34,694 bases of DNA from Deltaproteobacteria bacterium (GTDB lineage: Bacteria > Myxococcota > B64-G9). Shown piece after piece: positions 8,901 through 16,865 of this stretch. Made by a program: the position numbers and the translations under genes. A model generated the notes under the pieces. It was not told the DNA's origin and searched no databases. It was given only the letters and a program-made list of their open reading frames with translations. The stretch is taken from assembly GCA_016935365.1 (NCBI GenBank), contig JAFGRB010000054.1:1-34694 (forward strand), written 5' to 3'. Numbering within the stretch: the stretch's first letter is position 1; each line of letters begins with the position of its first letter.

Positions 8901-9458
8901 GCAGTCGTTCCCTTCGTTGATGGGGATGTTCTGGCACTCCTTGTCCATGCACAGGTCCGCAGTACACGGGCTCCGGTCGTCGCAGTCCGCCTGGACCTCG
9001 CAGTCGTCCGTCAAGCCGTCGCAGTCGTCGTCCACCCCGTTGAGCGGGATCTCCTCGACGGGGTGGCAGGACCACTCGAGCAGCAGCCGGACCTCGCCGG
9101 ATCCGCCGCCGCTCGCGACGCAGCCGTGGAGGATCCGGGCATCGTCCGCGGTCCAGCCCACGGCGAAGAAGAGCAGATCTTCGTCCGGGACGTCCTCCAG
9201 CGCCGGTCCGTCCGCCTGCCCGGGATGCAGGACCAGCTGGGTCCGGATGGTCATGGCCTCGGGGCTCGCGCTCCCGCCCGTCAGGTCCTGGCAAGTGTAG
9301 CCTCCCGGCACCAGGGCCCAGACATGCACGCTGTCGGTCAGCTCGCGGGCCTCCTGGTCGGGAAAGACGATCACCAGCTGATGGGAGCCCTCCGAGCAGG
9401 CCGCGAGAAGCAGTCCCAGCGCGAGCACCCGTCCGATTGGATAGCAATGACACCTCAT
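5970..9458 (-). CDS. Lipoprotein with Cys-rich/MopE-type stalk and 14-repeat beta-propeller region
   Basis: 1162 residues. Signal peptide with lipobox LLAAC (Cys21). After a ~110-residue N-domain, residues ~130-610 are disulfide-rich repeats of the form CDDGxxCTxxDxCxxGxC, interrupted by MopE-like metal-binding segments (NGVDDDCDGLTDD, DNDCNGRVDG). Residues ~620-1162 hold 14 tandem ~35-45-residue repeats with the core DDVWAVGxxGTILHxDGxxW, ending at the last residues (GTILEKR). The repeats resemble WD/BNR-like propeller blades; 14 would make two seven-bladed rings. Probably anchored at the cell surface with the propellers held out on the stalk. ATG 9458 is preceded by GGAG at 6 nt. The 115 bp upstream hold no convincing promoter. 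Its stop is 16 bp before the degenerate mutase, so they may share a transcript. A paralogue lies at 16866-19541. Ligand unknown. Confidence 0.85.
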   Translation of the reverse strand: MRCHCYPIGRVLALGLLLAACSEGSHQLVIVFPDQEARELTDSVHVWALVPGGYTCQDLTGGSASPEAMTIRTQLVLHPGQADGPALEDVPDEDLLFFAVGWTADDARILHGCVASGGGSGEVRLLLEWSCHPVEEIPLNGVDDDCDGLTDDCEVQADCDDRSPCTADLCMDKECQNIPINEGNDCNDENPCTVGDICAQGVCVGQERDCSDYDTECLRGVCDPETGECSTEPRENGTGCDDGQFCTEDDACQAGVCQGTAMDCSDPDPCTQDSCSELEQDCVHVVVEVPGAEGPRGNGTCINGVDDDCDGKTDSADPNCGACTIDDDCEDDNPCTDERCEDNACVVELVEDGTECEDDLYCTVDGQCQEGNCNHAQRDCSALADACHAGVCNETERRCIAMERPDDYPCDDGLYCTVGDRCASGECVPTGDRDCDDSDFCTVDTCDEEFNRCDYLLVPREGAEGPTGDETCENDQDDDCDGLTDTDDGDCFDCQGPEDCNDNNDCTIDACTDQRCAYTPEPDGTTCNDGDPCTMQDRCSGITCRGVPKDADMDGYADHLCGGTDCDDDQVDVNPGTREWPPGGARCTDGLDNDCNGRVDGTEMDCWAPICSSDNWCMVNPVPQGSDLGAIWAAAADDVWFAGWNGTILHYDGSGWTRTPSPVTITIYGIWSASASNLWAVGGDGNILHNTGSGWHTVGNPAGGNWYYGMGGIAANDIWAVGVGGMAVHFTGSWASTTSNTSNRLLAVDGVASERVWVVGENGTIRLWDGSQWNTEDSHTSGNLQSVTAISWEEAWAVGENGLLRHRTATGWAPAGSGTAKNLYAVWASAADDVWAGGADLTLIHYDGQGWTPYGSKDLWQAEAEDIRFISGLARDDVWAVGGSGRILRFDGQVWQPYSRGESGYLRDVIVIDEDDAWAVGDGGLCLHWDGSAWTRVATGASETLFGVDALDASRVWAAGEGGTILFWNGQSWHRESTGGIAAGFRDIDAWTDGSDVLVYAAGEGGSVLSRNALDSWSEVDVLTTSDLNAVRIYSPDVILVAGAAGQISHWDGLDWSPTTIGTEDLWAIGGEYLAGSNGALYEYNGSYYEPVSIGATASLRSIWRTPGDEVWISGSRGTILHFNGSSWRMESSGCPATLRGISGAGSRIFAVGSYGTILEKR

Positions 9459-9573
9459 CTAGAGCTCCGGATTCGATGCGTAGAAGCGATCTCCACGTAC
9501 AAGAGGATCTCCACCATCATGCTACAGGTCGGCCTCGGGAGCAAGAAGCTGCGGTTGCGTTCAGGAGGCGAGG

Positions 9574-11430
9574 CTACAAGCGATCCAGAAGGTGCTCGGT
9601 CACCCGCCGCTCCTCCAGGGGCCGCATGTCGCAGTCGGTCGCATACAGGACGGGCAGGGGCGCGGTCTCGGGCCAGGGCTCGACGCCCTCGGTCCGCAGG
9701 CCGCAGAAATCCCCTATCGGCGCATCGAAGAGCACGGCGAAGTCCCGGGAGAAGTGGTGGTGCTCCGGGTTGTAGATGAGCTGGTAGTAGTCGAGCTGCT
9801 CGAATCCCTGGCCGTCGAGCTGGCCCTCCGACCACAGGAAGATGCCCGGCTCGGTAGAGGCCATGCTGTAGCCCAGCACCAGGTGGAGGTCCACCCAGCC
9901 GCCGTCGAAGGCGATCTGGTGGTGGTTGTCGGTGTAGCCCTCGAAGGTGCAGGAGTCGAACCACAGGTCGTCGGTCTGCCAGCACTCGCCCTGGCAGAGC
10001 GAGAAGCTCGCATAGCCCGTGGACTCGAAGCCCGGATGCGTACCGTCGAGCCCGGCGATGACGCTCTCGCCCGAGCCGAGCTGGTCGTGGACGTCCATCT
10101 GGAACGTCCAGGCCGTGCCCCCGGCATCCTCCATGGGCAGCGCGATCGTGTAGCGCGCCGTCGTCCCCCCTCCGCTCGAGCTGTGGTTGGCGCTGATCGT
10201 GCCCTCGCCCACCACGGCGGGCTGGCTGCCGGGCTCGCGCATCTCGATGCAGATCGGAAGCACGAAGGGCCAGGAGCCGTTGGTCTCCGGCACCGGGTAG
10301 TCGCCGGGGACGAGCCGCAGGCGCGCCTTGCCGCCATACTCCTCCTCCAGCGTGCGCATCTCGTTGAAGGTGGCGCAGTAGAGCGCCTCCTCGCTCACCC
10401 GCAAGGTCCAGGCCCAGGCCGCATCGCCCACGTAGGCGTCGGGCCCCGGGCACCAGGGCCAGCTGCCCGAAGGCCTGCACCTGTCCTCGAAGCAGACGCC
10501 GCTCTCGCAGTCGGTGCCGATCCGGCAGGCCAGCCCGTCCGCGCACGGAGGGCAGACCGCGCCGCCGCAGTCCTCGTCGCTCTCGTCCCCGTTGATCGCG
10601 CCGTCCGCACACGACGGCGGCTGGCAGACGCCCTGCTCGCAGACGCCGCTCGCGCAGTCGGAGTCATCCAGGCAAGCCTGGCCGTCCCGGCATGCCGGGC
10701 AGGCCGGCCCGCCGCAGTCCACGTCCGTCTCGCCGTGGTTCTGGACCTCGTCGCCGCAGCTGGCCGGAGCGCAGACGCCATCGGCGCACACCCAGGAGAT
10801 GCAGTCCGTGCCCGACGCGCAGGACCGTCCATCGCCACAGGCCGGGCAGTCGGGCCCGCCGCAGTCGAGGTCGGTCTCATCGCCGTTTACGACCTCGTCC
10901 TCGCAGCTGGCGGCCTGGCAGATACCCAGCTCGCACACGCCGCTCGCGCAGTCGCCATCGCCCTCGCACTCCGCACCGTCCGGACAGGTGGGACAGATCC
11001 CGCCTCCGCAGTCCGTCCCGGTCTCGTCCTGGTTCTGCACGCCGTCCGCGCAGCTCGCCGCCGCGCAGGCGCCCGAATCGCACACCCCGGAGGCACAGTC
11101 CGTCCCCCCCTCGCAGCGGAGACCCTGGCCGCATGCCGGGCAGTCCGGTCCCCCGCAGTCGGCATCCGTCTCCTCGCCGTTGGCCACCGAGTCCGTGCAG
11201 CAGGGCTCCCGGCAGACGCCGTCCGCACAGACTCCGCTCGTGCAATCCCGATCGAGCAGGCAGGGGTCGAGCGGCAGACAGGGCTGGCAGTCGGGCCCGC
11301 CGCAGTCCACGCCGGTCTCCTGTCCGTTCTTCTCGCCGTCGTCGCAACTCGGCGCCGCGCCCGAGCAGGACAGGCTCAGCAGGCCAGCCAGCCCGATCAC
11401 CGCCGAGCTCATCCAAGCGCGCATCGCCAT
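9574..11430 (-). CDS. Lipoprotein with six DCGG-type Cys repeats and unrecognised C-terminal domain
   Basis: 618 residues from ATG 11430, chosen because GGAGGG sits 6 nt upstream and it leads directly into a signal peptide with LLSLSC lipobox; an in-frame ATG at 11457 would add nine residues without a ribosome-binding site. Residues ~30-310 are six near-identical ~45-48-residue units with the pattern NGxETDxDCGGPxCPxC, then DCxSGVCxxGxC. All have eight or so Cys in constant spacing. The last ~300 residues are a separate domain that I do not recognise, rich in aromatic residues, with a His run (NPEHHHFSRDF) and a short GDFCGLRTEG motif near the end. Probably surface-exposed: the repeats act as a disulfide stalk, the C-terminal domain does the work. 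Whether the His cluster binds metal is speculation. Confidence 0.8.
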   Translation of the reverse strand: MAMRAWMSSAVIGLAGLLSLSCSGAAPSCDDGEKNGQETGVDCGGPDCQPCLPLDPCLLDRDCTSGVCADGVCREPCCTDSVANGEETDADCGGPDCPACGQGLRCEGGTDCASGVCDSGACAAASCADGVQNQDETGTDCGGGICPTCPDGAECEGDGDCASGVCELGICQAASCEDEVVNGDETDLDCGGPDCPACGDGRSCASGTDCISWVCADGVCAPASCGDEVQNHGETDVDCGGPACPACRDGQACLDDSDCASGVCEQGVCQPPSCADGAINGDESDEDCGGAVCPPCADGLACRIGTDCESGVCFEDRCRPSGSWPWCPGPDAYVGDAAWAWTLRVSEEALYCATFNEMRTLEEEYGGKARLRLVPGDYPVPETNGSWPFVLPICIEMREPGSQPAVVGEGTISANHSSSGGGTTARYTIALPMEDAGGTAWTFQMDVHDQLGSGESVIAGLDGTHPGFESTGYASFSLCQGECWQTDDLWFDSCTFEGYTDNHHQIAFDGGWVDLHLVLGYSMASTEPGIFLWSEGQLDGQGFEQLDYYQLIYNPEHHHFSRDFAVLFDAPIGDFCGLRTEGVEPWPETAPLPVLYATDCDMRPLEERRVTEHLLDRL

Positions 11431-11476
11431 GTCTGACCCTCCGTATTCCGCTAGCATAGCACGACATGGGAGATCA

Positions 11477-11506
11477 TTGTGCTGGCGGCCGCATCGCGGA
11501 TATCAT
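11477..11506 (+). promoter_or_regulatory. Candidate promoter for the receiver-PATAN-DnaJ gene
   Basis: TTGTGC (11477-11482), 18 bp spacer, TATCAT (11501-11506; 5/6 match to the -10 consensus). It lies in the divergent gap 11431-11535 and would start transcription near 11513, about 23 nt before the chosen GTG start. The -35 half is weak (3/6). Confidence 0.4.
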
Positions 11507-11535
11507 CGCCGCATGGACCTCGGCTGGAGCCACGC

Positions 11536-13557
11536 GTGAGCAAGACCATCTTGCTGATCGATGCGGACGAGCGCACCGAGCGCTTCGTGACCGGTGTGCT
11601 GGAGTCCGGGGGGAACACGGTGATCAGCGAACCCGACAGCGACTGGGCCTTGCGGATCTTCGAGAAGCGCTTCTTCGATCTGGTCATCCTCGGCGACGCC
11701 GCCCAGGCCGGCCGGGATGCCTTTGCCCTGGCCCAGGCCATTCGTGGGACGATCCGCGGCAAGCTCACACCCCTGCTGGTCCTCCAGAGCCGGCGCCGCC
11801 ACACGGACGTGCGCCATGCGGCCCGAGACAAGCTCGGCCTGGTCGACGTGCTGGACAAGCCCTTTCGACCCGAGAGGCTGCTGCGGGCACTCCGGGATGC
11901 ATCCGGCGGTCTGCCAGCCCCGGTCCCGTCCCCGGAGTGCAAGCAGAAGCTCGTCGCGCCGGCCGCCCGGATCGAGAGCCGGGAAGTCGAGCGAGATGCC
12001 CGCGCATTCGAGGGGAGCTGGGAAGACGAGCTCGACCGGATCCCCTTCCCCGAGGTCCTGGCCCGCCTGCGCCGCCAGCGCGCGAACGGATCGCTTCTGC
12101 TCCGCTCCGGCAAGCGCAAGAAGATCGTCAGCCTGCGAGACGGCGAGCCGATCCAGGTCCGCTCCAACCGCCTCCAGGACTGCCTGGGCCAGCTCCTGGT
12201 GCGCGCCAGGATGATCTCCGAGTCGGATTGCGCGCGCTCCCTCGCCCTGATGGAAGAGAGCGGGCGCCGTCAGGGGAGCGTGCTCCTGGAGATGGGCTGC
12301 ATCTCGCCCAACACGCTCAAGCGCGCCTTGGAGAAGCAGTTCCTGCTCAAGCTGCTGGATGTCTTCACCTGGAAGGACGGAGCCTTCAAGTTCAAACCGT
12401 CCGACCAGCCTCCCGCCCAGCACGTCCCGGGCGAGTCCTCCCTGGTGTCCGTGCTGCGGGCCGGCATCCGCAAGGGCTTCAGCCGGGCACGGATCGAGTC
12501 CCTGCTCGGCGAACGGCTGGATCACTACCCGACACCCCACCCCGATCCCTTGCTGCGCTTCCAGGACACGCAGCTGGATCCGGAGGAAGAAGCGCTGGTC
12601 GAGCGTCTCGACGGTCGCAGGTCGCTCCGCCAGATCGCAGCCGAGTCCCCGGATCCCGAGCGGGTGCTCCAGCTGGTCTACGCGCTCGTCTGCACGTCGA
12701 TGTTCGAGCTCCGGGCGCAGGCGGCCGAGGCGATCTTCGAGGAGGAGGGGACCGAAGACGCGGTGCCCGACCTGAGCGGCGAGGACGAGGAGCCGCTCCG
12801 GCCGACCAGCGGATTGACCGAGGTCCGGGAGTCGCTGGCGCTCAAGATCCAGCAGCTCGAGGATCAGGACTACTTCCAGCGCCTGGGAGTCGAGCGGGAC
12901 GCATCTCACACCCGCATCACCAAGGCCTTCTTCGAGATGGCCCGGCGCTACCACCCGGACCGACAGGGACACCGGGAATCGACCCAGGTGCGCCGGCTCT
13001 CCAAGCAGCTCTTCCACAAGGTCTGCGAGGCCCACGCGACGCTGAGCGACGCACAGGAGCGCGAGAAGTACGAGCGCTGCCAGATCGGTCCGGGCGCTCC
13101 GCAAGCGGTGTCCGGGCCAGACGAGTCCGCGGACGAGGCTCGCCGCACCTTGAGCGCCGAGCTGCTCTTCCGAAAAGGACAGCAGGCCATGCAGCGGCGA
13201 GAGTACACCCGCGCCTGCGGCTTGCTGGGCGAGGCGCTCGCCCTCTGCCCCGACGAGGCCGAGTACCTCTCCGAGCACGCCTACGCCAGCATGCGCGCCC
13301 GGCCCGATCACCCGGAGACGCTCGAGCAGGCCCGCGACCAGCTGATGCGGGCCTCGGCCATCAGCCCCAAGCTCGACAGGCCCCACCTCTACCTCGGCCA
13401 CGTCTACCGCGCCATGGATCAGGGCATGCTGGCCATCGGCGAGTTCGAGAAAGCCATCGAATGCAACCCCTACTGCACGGAGGCGCTTCGCGAGCTGCGG
13501 CTGATCAAGATGCGTCACAAGGCACGCCGAAAGGGCAAGGGCCTGTTTCGGCGTTGA
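11536..13557 (+). CDS. Receiver-like / PATAN (DUF4388) / DnaJ / TPR multidomain protein
   Basis: 673 residues from GTG 11536, preceded by GGAG at 6 nt; the reading VSKTILLIDADE is the normal start of a receiver domain. Residues 1-120 are receiver-like with D9/D11 and the conserved Lys108 (LDKPF), but the phospho-acceptor position after DLVIL is Gly53, with Asp54 one place later. Residues ~155-285 match the PATAN/DUF4388 pattern (IPFPEVLARLRRQRANGSLL). A J-domain follows at ~445-515 with HPD at 473-475 (ARRYHPDRQG), then TPR-like helices from ~540 to the end. In Myxococcota such fusions of PATAN with receiver and J-domains are signalling or scaffold proteins. It may recruit an Hsp70 through the J-domain. 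Phosphorylation in the usual way is doubtful. 56 bp separate it from the downstream synthase, probably one operon. Confidence 0.83.
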   Translation: MSKTILLIDADERTERFVTGVLESGGNTVISEPDSDWALRIFEKRFFDLVILGDAAQAGRDAFALAQAIRGTIRGKLTPLLVLQSRRRHTDVRHAARDKLGLVDVLDKPFRPERLLRALRDASGGLPAPVPSPECKQKLVAPAARIESREVERDARAFEGSWEDELDRIPFPEVLARLRRQRANGSLLLRSGKRKKIVSLRDGEPIQVRSNRLQDCLGQLLVRARMISESDCARSLALMEESGRRQGSVLLEMGCISPNTLKRALEKQFLLKLLDVFTWKDGAFKFKPSDQPPAQHVPGESSLVSVLRAGIRKGFSRARIESLLGERLDHYPTPHPDPLLRFQDTQLDPEEEALVERLDGRRSLRQIAAESPDPERVLQLVYALVCTSMFELRAQAAEAIFEEEGTEDAVPDLSGEDEEPLRPTSGLTEVRESLALKIQQLEDQDYFQRLGVERDASHTRITKAFFEMARRYHPDRQGHRESTQVRRLSKQLFHKVCEAHATLSDAQEREKYERCQIGPGAPQAVSGPDESADEARRTLSAELLFRKGQQAMQRREYTRACGLLGEALALCPDEAEYLSEHAYASMRARPDHPETLEQARDQLMRASAISPKLDRPHLYLGHVYRAMDQGMLAIGEFEKAIECNPYCTEALRELRLIKMRHKARRKGKGLFRR

Positions 13558-13613
13558 GAGGAGCGGGACAGCTGGCCGATGCGCCGGCCTGGCAATCTGC
13601 GAGGAGCACGGAG

Positions 13614-15452
13614 ATGAAGAAGAAGCGCGAGGATCGGCGCCGGAAGATGCGCCTGGCCCTGGCCGCCTGGGAGATCGGCCGGGTGCGCAGCGGACTGGGC
13701 GCCAAGGTGGGCGGACTGGGCGTCATCGTGGAGGAGCTGCCCGCCGAGCTGATCAAGGCGGCGGCCGCGCAGGACATCGATCTGGAGATCCAGATCCTCA
13801 GCCCGTGCTTCGCCCATTACGACAGGCGCCGCCTCGAGAAGACCGGCCTGTACCTGCCCGCGCAGGTCGAGGGCCACGCTTTCCGTTTCGAGGTCTACGA
13901 GCACGTCTTCGAGGACGGTCAAAAATCGATCTACTTCTGGGATCCGGGCCAGCTGCACTGGACGCACGCCGGGGCCATCTACCCGGACGACCCTTTCCTG
14001 GCGCTCAAGCTCTTCGCCTCGGTCTGCCAGGCGATGGCGGGCTACATCGCCCACACGGGATTCGACACCGTCCACCTGCACGACTACCACGTCGGCCTGA
14101 TACCCTTCTACCTCGGCGACGAGCTGCTCGAGCGGCTCCCGGTGCACCTGACCATCCACAACGCGAGCTACCAGGGCATCGTGCCGCTGCTCGGCGGCGG
14201 ATACTCCTCTCTGGATCGCATCGGGCTGCCGGGCGAGGAGCTGTTCCACAAGTACTTCGACTTCTTCGACAATTTGAACATGATGAAGGCCTGCATGCTC
14301 AAGGTCCACGAGACCGGCGGCCGGATCACGACCGTCAGCGGCGATCTCGCCGGCACCTGGGGCTATGCCGCCGAGCTACGCGAGGGCCATGCGGCGGTCT
14401 GGTCCAGGGCCTACGCCCAGAAAGGCGCTCCGCCCGGCGAGGTCTTCGTGCCCAACCGGCACCTGGATCTCTTCGAGAAGCTCCCCGTGGCGGGCATCAC
14501 CAACGGGATGAGCGTGAACAACCGGCCGGAGAACCTGCCCGAGCTCCGGGCGAGCACGCTCCAGCAGATGCAGGCGCAGCAGGGCCCTGCACCGCTGTTC
14601 AGAAACCCCATCGCGCACAACGAGATGATCGCCGCCGATCACGACTTCGACGTCGAGCGCCTCGAGGTCAAGGCCGGGCTGAAGAGGCTGCTGCACCTCG
14701 AGGCCTTCGACAGCGAGCCCGCCATGGATCCGATCCTGCTGACCGCCGTGGGCCGGCTGGTGGCCCAGAAGAACCTGGGGCTGGTGGTGGACATCGCGGA
14801 TCGGACCCTGGCCTACGATCCGGGCGTCAAGTTCGTCATCCTGGCCTCGGCGCCGGAGTCGGAGCGCTCGGCCGAGGATGCCTTCCGCAGCCTGGCGTTC
14901 CGCCATCCGGGACGGGTCTTCTACGACAGCACCTTCAACCTGCCGCTCTCGAAGCTCATCCTGGCGGGCGGAGACTTCTGCTTGATCCCGTCGCGCTTCG
15001 AGCCCTGCGGCCTGGTGGACTTCGAGGCCAGCCTGCTGGGCAACGTGGTCATCGGCAGGCGCACGGGCGGGCTGGCCAAGGTGGCCCACTGCGCCTATCT
15101 CTACGACTGGCTCGACATCCGCGACCGGGCCGGAGAGGCGAGCGCCTTCTTCGGCCAGATCCGCGCGGCCATCGATACCTACCGGCGAGACCCCGGACGT
15201 CACCAGCGCATCCTGCGGGAGGCCATGGCCATCGACGCTTCCTGGGACCGCTCCGCGAGCCAGTATGTCGATCTGTATCGCTTCGGCTTCCTGAGCCAGC
15301 GCTGGCTGGCACACCGCAGGGAGCTCATCGATACGTTCCGCCGCTCTCTGGGCCGCGAGCGGGCGCTGTTCGTCGACTTCCTCCGCCCCGCCCAGGATGA
15401 GTACAGCGATCCGCTCGACTGGCAGCTCCGCAGGACCCTGGACGAGATCTAG
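13614..15452 (+). CDS. Glycogen/starch synthase-like glycosyltransferase (GT5)
   Basis: 612 residues; ATG 13614 has GAGGAG 7 nt upstream. Two Rossmann domains of the GT-B fold are visible. The N-terminal substrate loop is AKVGGLGVIVEELP (~30-43), followed by VHLHDYHVGLIPFY and LTIHNASYQG. The C-terminal half has TAVGRLVAQKNL and the retaining-GT signature SRFEPCGLVDFEA with TGGLAKV. These are the landmarks of glycogen/starch synthases that transfer glucose from a nucleotide sugar to an alpha-glucan. At 612 residues it is longer than the usual ~480-residue GlgA, and the loop KVGGLGVI differs from the usual K-T/V-GGLADV; from memory it is closer to GT5 domains of fungal alpha-glucan synthases. 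Likely cotranscribed with the receiver-PATAN-DnaJ protein. Donor and polymer cannot be assigned from sequence. Confidence 0.82.
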   Translation: MKKKREDRRRKMRLALAAWEIGRVRSGLGAKVGGLGVIVEELPAELIKAAAAQDIDLEIQILSPCFAHYDRRRLEKTGLYLPAQVEGHAFRFEVYEHVFEDGQKSIYFWDPGQLHWTHAGAIYPDDPFLALKLFASVCQAMAGYIAHTGFDTVHLHDYHVGLIPFYLGDELLERLPVHLTIHNASYQGIVPLLGGGYSSLDRIGLPGEELFHKYFDFFDNLNMMKACMLKVHETGGRITTVSGDLAGTWGYAAELREGHAAVWSRAYAQKGAPPGEVFVPNRHLDLFEKLPVAGITNGMSVNNRPENLPELRASTLQQMQAQQGPAPLFRNPIAHNEMIAADHDFDVERLEVKAGLKRLLHLEAFDSEPAMDPILLTAVGRLVAQKNLGLVVDIADRTLAYDPGVKFVILASAPESERSAEDAFRSLAFRHPGRVFYDSTFNLPLSKLILAGGDFCLIPSRFEPCGLVDFEASLLGNVVIGRRTGGLAKVAHCAYLYDWLDIRDRAGEASAFFGQIRAAIDTYRRDPGRHQRILREAMAIDASWDRSASQYVDLYRFGFLSQRWLAHRRELIDTFRRSLGRERALFVDFLRPAQDEYSDPLDWQLRRTLDEI

Positions 15453-15461
15453 CCCGAGCGG

Positions 15462-15710
15462 CTAGCGCCTTCTCAACCTGAACGCGAGCTGCCGGTAGGT
15501 CCGCAGCAACCAGCGCTTCGCGAGCTCGAAGGGGCTCGGCTCCTTGAGCGGCCGCCGGGGGGCGTCGTGCACCGTCTCCTCGAAGTCCGCTCGCTCGGGG
15601 TTGGCGACATCGGATATCCGCTGGAAGCAGCGCCCGCAGATGTTGCTGCCCTGTCGGTTGAGCTCCCCGCAAAAAGGACAGGCGATATGGCCTTTCTCCT
15701 CACGCTCCAT
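15462..15710 (-). CDS. Small zinc-ribbon protein
   Basis: 82 residues from ATG 15710. Four cysteines, CPFC (11-14) and CGRC (25-28), form a treble-clef or ribbon-type zinc site; the rest is polar, ending in a basic helix (LAKRWLLRTYRQLAFRLRRR). An in-frame earlier start would run further into the upstream gene, so the ATG that overlaps the M48 stop by 11 bp is preferred; a weak GGGA precedes it. The overlap suggests translational coupling with the protease. Proteins of this sort often serve as adaptors or membrane-proximal regulators, but no function can be named. The basic tail could contact membrane or nucleic acid. Confidence 0.65.
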   Translation of the reverse strand: MEREEKGHIACPFCGELNRQGSNICGRCFQRISDVANPERADFEETVHDAPRRPLKEPSPFELAKRWLLRTYRQLAFRLRRR

Positions 15711-16734
15711 CGTCCCGACCGTCTTCCTCGTCGGGGTGGGCAAACCACTCACGGATATGACCGACGAGCTTCTTGCTTCCAGTCTTGGCGTCCTTGCCGA
15801 AATCCCTGAAGAACTGCACCAGCGGATCGGCCGACTCCCGGTACGACTCCCGGTACGAGCGGGCCGAGGCGGCGAACTCCTTGTAGACGGAGGCCTTCTC
15901 GTCCCCGGTCCGCCGCGCGTACTCGCCTTCCAGGATCGCGTCGTAGTCGCCCGCCTCCACCCAGCGGCGAAGCTCCGCCACCCGCAGCACCGGGAAGGGG
16001 TGGCTGCGGCCGAGCAGGTTCAGGAACTTGTAGAAGCTATCCAGCTTGTCCCCCCCGCTCTCGTACTCCTCTGCCTGGGCGATGAACTCATCCAGGCTCA
16101 TCTGCTCGACCCGCCGGCCGCCGGCCAGCTTCATGAACACGCCGTAGGCATCGTCCGGGCTCTGCAGGCAGAGCATGCCGGCCCGGTCCGAGGTCAGCTC
16201 GCTCTTGCGGTCCCACTCGATGAGCGCGGCGATGATGGCGGTCAGCACGAGCCAGCCCCAGGGCACGCCGAAGCGCAGAACGGTCATCCGGAGCAGCAGC
16301 TTGAGCATGGTCTTGTACAGGACGTGATCGGCCATGATGTGGCCGAGCTCGTGGCCGAGGATGAAGCGCAGCTCCGGCTCCTCGAGCACCTCCAGCGCTC
16401 CGGAGTTGAGCACGATGAAGGGCTTGTCGGTGCCGATCGCGCCCGCGTTGACGAAGGGCGTCTGGGAGATGAAGAGCTCCGGCTGCTCCTCGAAGTCCAG
16501 CACATCCAGGCACTCCCGGTAGACGCGGTACAGGTCGGGGAACTGCTTCTCGTTGACCCGCACGGCGCTGGCCAGGTAGATGACGTGCAGCGACTTCTCG
16601 CCGATCAGGCCGATCAGCTTCTTGAGCGCCGTGTCGAAGCCCGGCACCTTGCGCAGGGCCGTCAGCGCCGCACGGTCCGCCGGGTGCTCGAAGGCGCGGG
16701 ATGAGATCTGGGGTAATCGGACTCGTTCGGCCAT
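15700..16734 (-). CDS. M48-family metallopeptidase
   Basis: 344 residues, ATG 16734 with GGGAGG 7 nt upstream. The zinc motif HELGH is at 128-132 (FILGHELGHIMADH) and the third-ligand motif ELTSDRAG at 179-186, spaced as in M48 (HtpX/Ste24/Oma1-like) proteases. One clear hydrophobic segment lies between them (WGWLVLTAIIAALIEW, ~159-174), with a second, weaker one near 140-155. There is no N-terminal signal peptide, so the active site probably faces the cytoplasm beside the membrane. The C-terminal ~140 residues are charged and include a helical stretch with 'SHPFPVLRVAELRRW', the segment often seen after M48 catalytic domains. M48 enzymes typically handle damaged membrane proteins. The next gene, a zinc-ribbon protein, overlaps its end. 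Confidence 0.9.
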   Translation of the reverse strand: MAERVRLPQISSRAFEHPADRAALTALRKVPGFDTALKKLIGLIGEKSLHVIYLASAVRVNEKQFPDLYRVYRECLDVLDFEEQPELFISQTPFVNAGAIGTDKPFIVLNSGALEVLEEPELRFILGHELGHIMADHVLYKTMLKLLLRMTVLRFGVPWGWLVLTAIIAALIEWDRKSELTSDRAGMLCLQSPDDAYGVFMKLAGGRRVEQMSLDEFIAQAEEYESGGDKLDSFYKFLNLLGRSHPFPVLRVAELRRWVEAGDYDAILEGEYARRTGDEKASVYKEFAASARSYRESYRESADPLVQFFRDFGKDAKTGSKKLVGHIREWFAHPDEEDGRDDGA

Positions 16735-16769
16735 TTGCGTGCCTCCCTGTGCTTCTCGATCGGATGCCT

Positions 16770-16789
16770 CCCGGGGACCCTACCCCGGG
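16770..16789 (-). other. GC-rich hairpin between propeller lipoprotein and M48 genes
   Basis: CCCGGGG (16770-16776) and CCCCGGG (16783-16789) form a perfect 7 bp stem with a 6 nt loop. It lies 36 bp upstream of the M48 ATG, in the 131 bp gap between its start and the end of the lipoprotein gene (transcription on the minus strand runs through the M48 gene away from it). No T-run follows, so an intrinsic terminator is unlikely; a leader hairpin on the M48 transcript is possible. Nothing else was recognised in the gap. Confidence 0.35.
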
Positions 16790-16865
16790 ATCGCCCCGCG
16801 ATGGAATCCGATAATGCCACGAAGCGCACCCGGATGCCAGGCCGAACAGCCCGGCCTGGGAGACG

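Noticed and set aside
7700-9020. Regularly recurring DNA words such as gcagtcgtcgtc that look like a CRISPR or satellite array.
   Set aside because: They are the codons of Cys/Asp-rich protein repeats in frame with the lipoprotein; spacing and sequence vary and there are no unique spacers.
9780-9800. Lysyl-oxidase-like copper site suggested by the His run near the end of the DCGG-repeat lipoprotein.
   Set aside because: The alternating His pattern of lysyl oxidases is absent; only a contiguous HHH is seen, so no such assignment is made.
11466-13613. An open frame running in from 11466 in phase with the glycogen synthase, which would give a 1328-residue protein.
   Set aside because: This stretch is the out-of-frame reading of the receiver-PATAN-DnaJ gene: it is Arg/Pro/Ala-rich with no domains, and a good ribosome-binding site with ATG 13614 marks the real synthase start.
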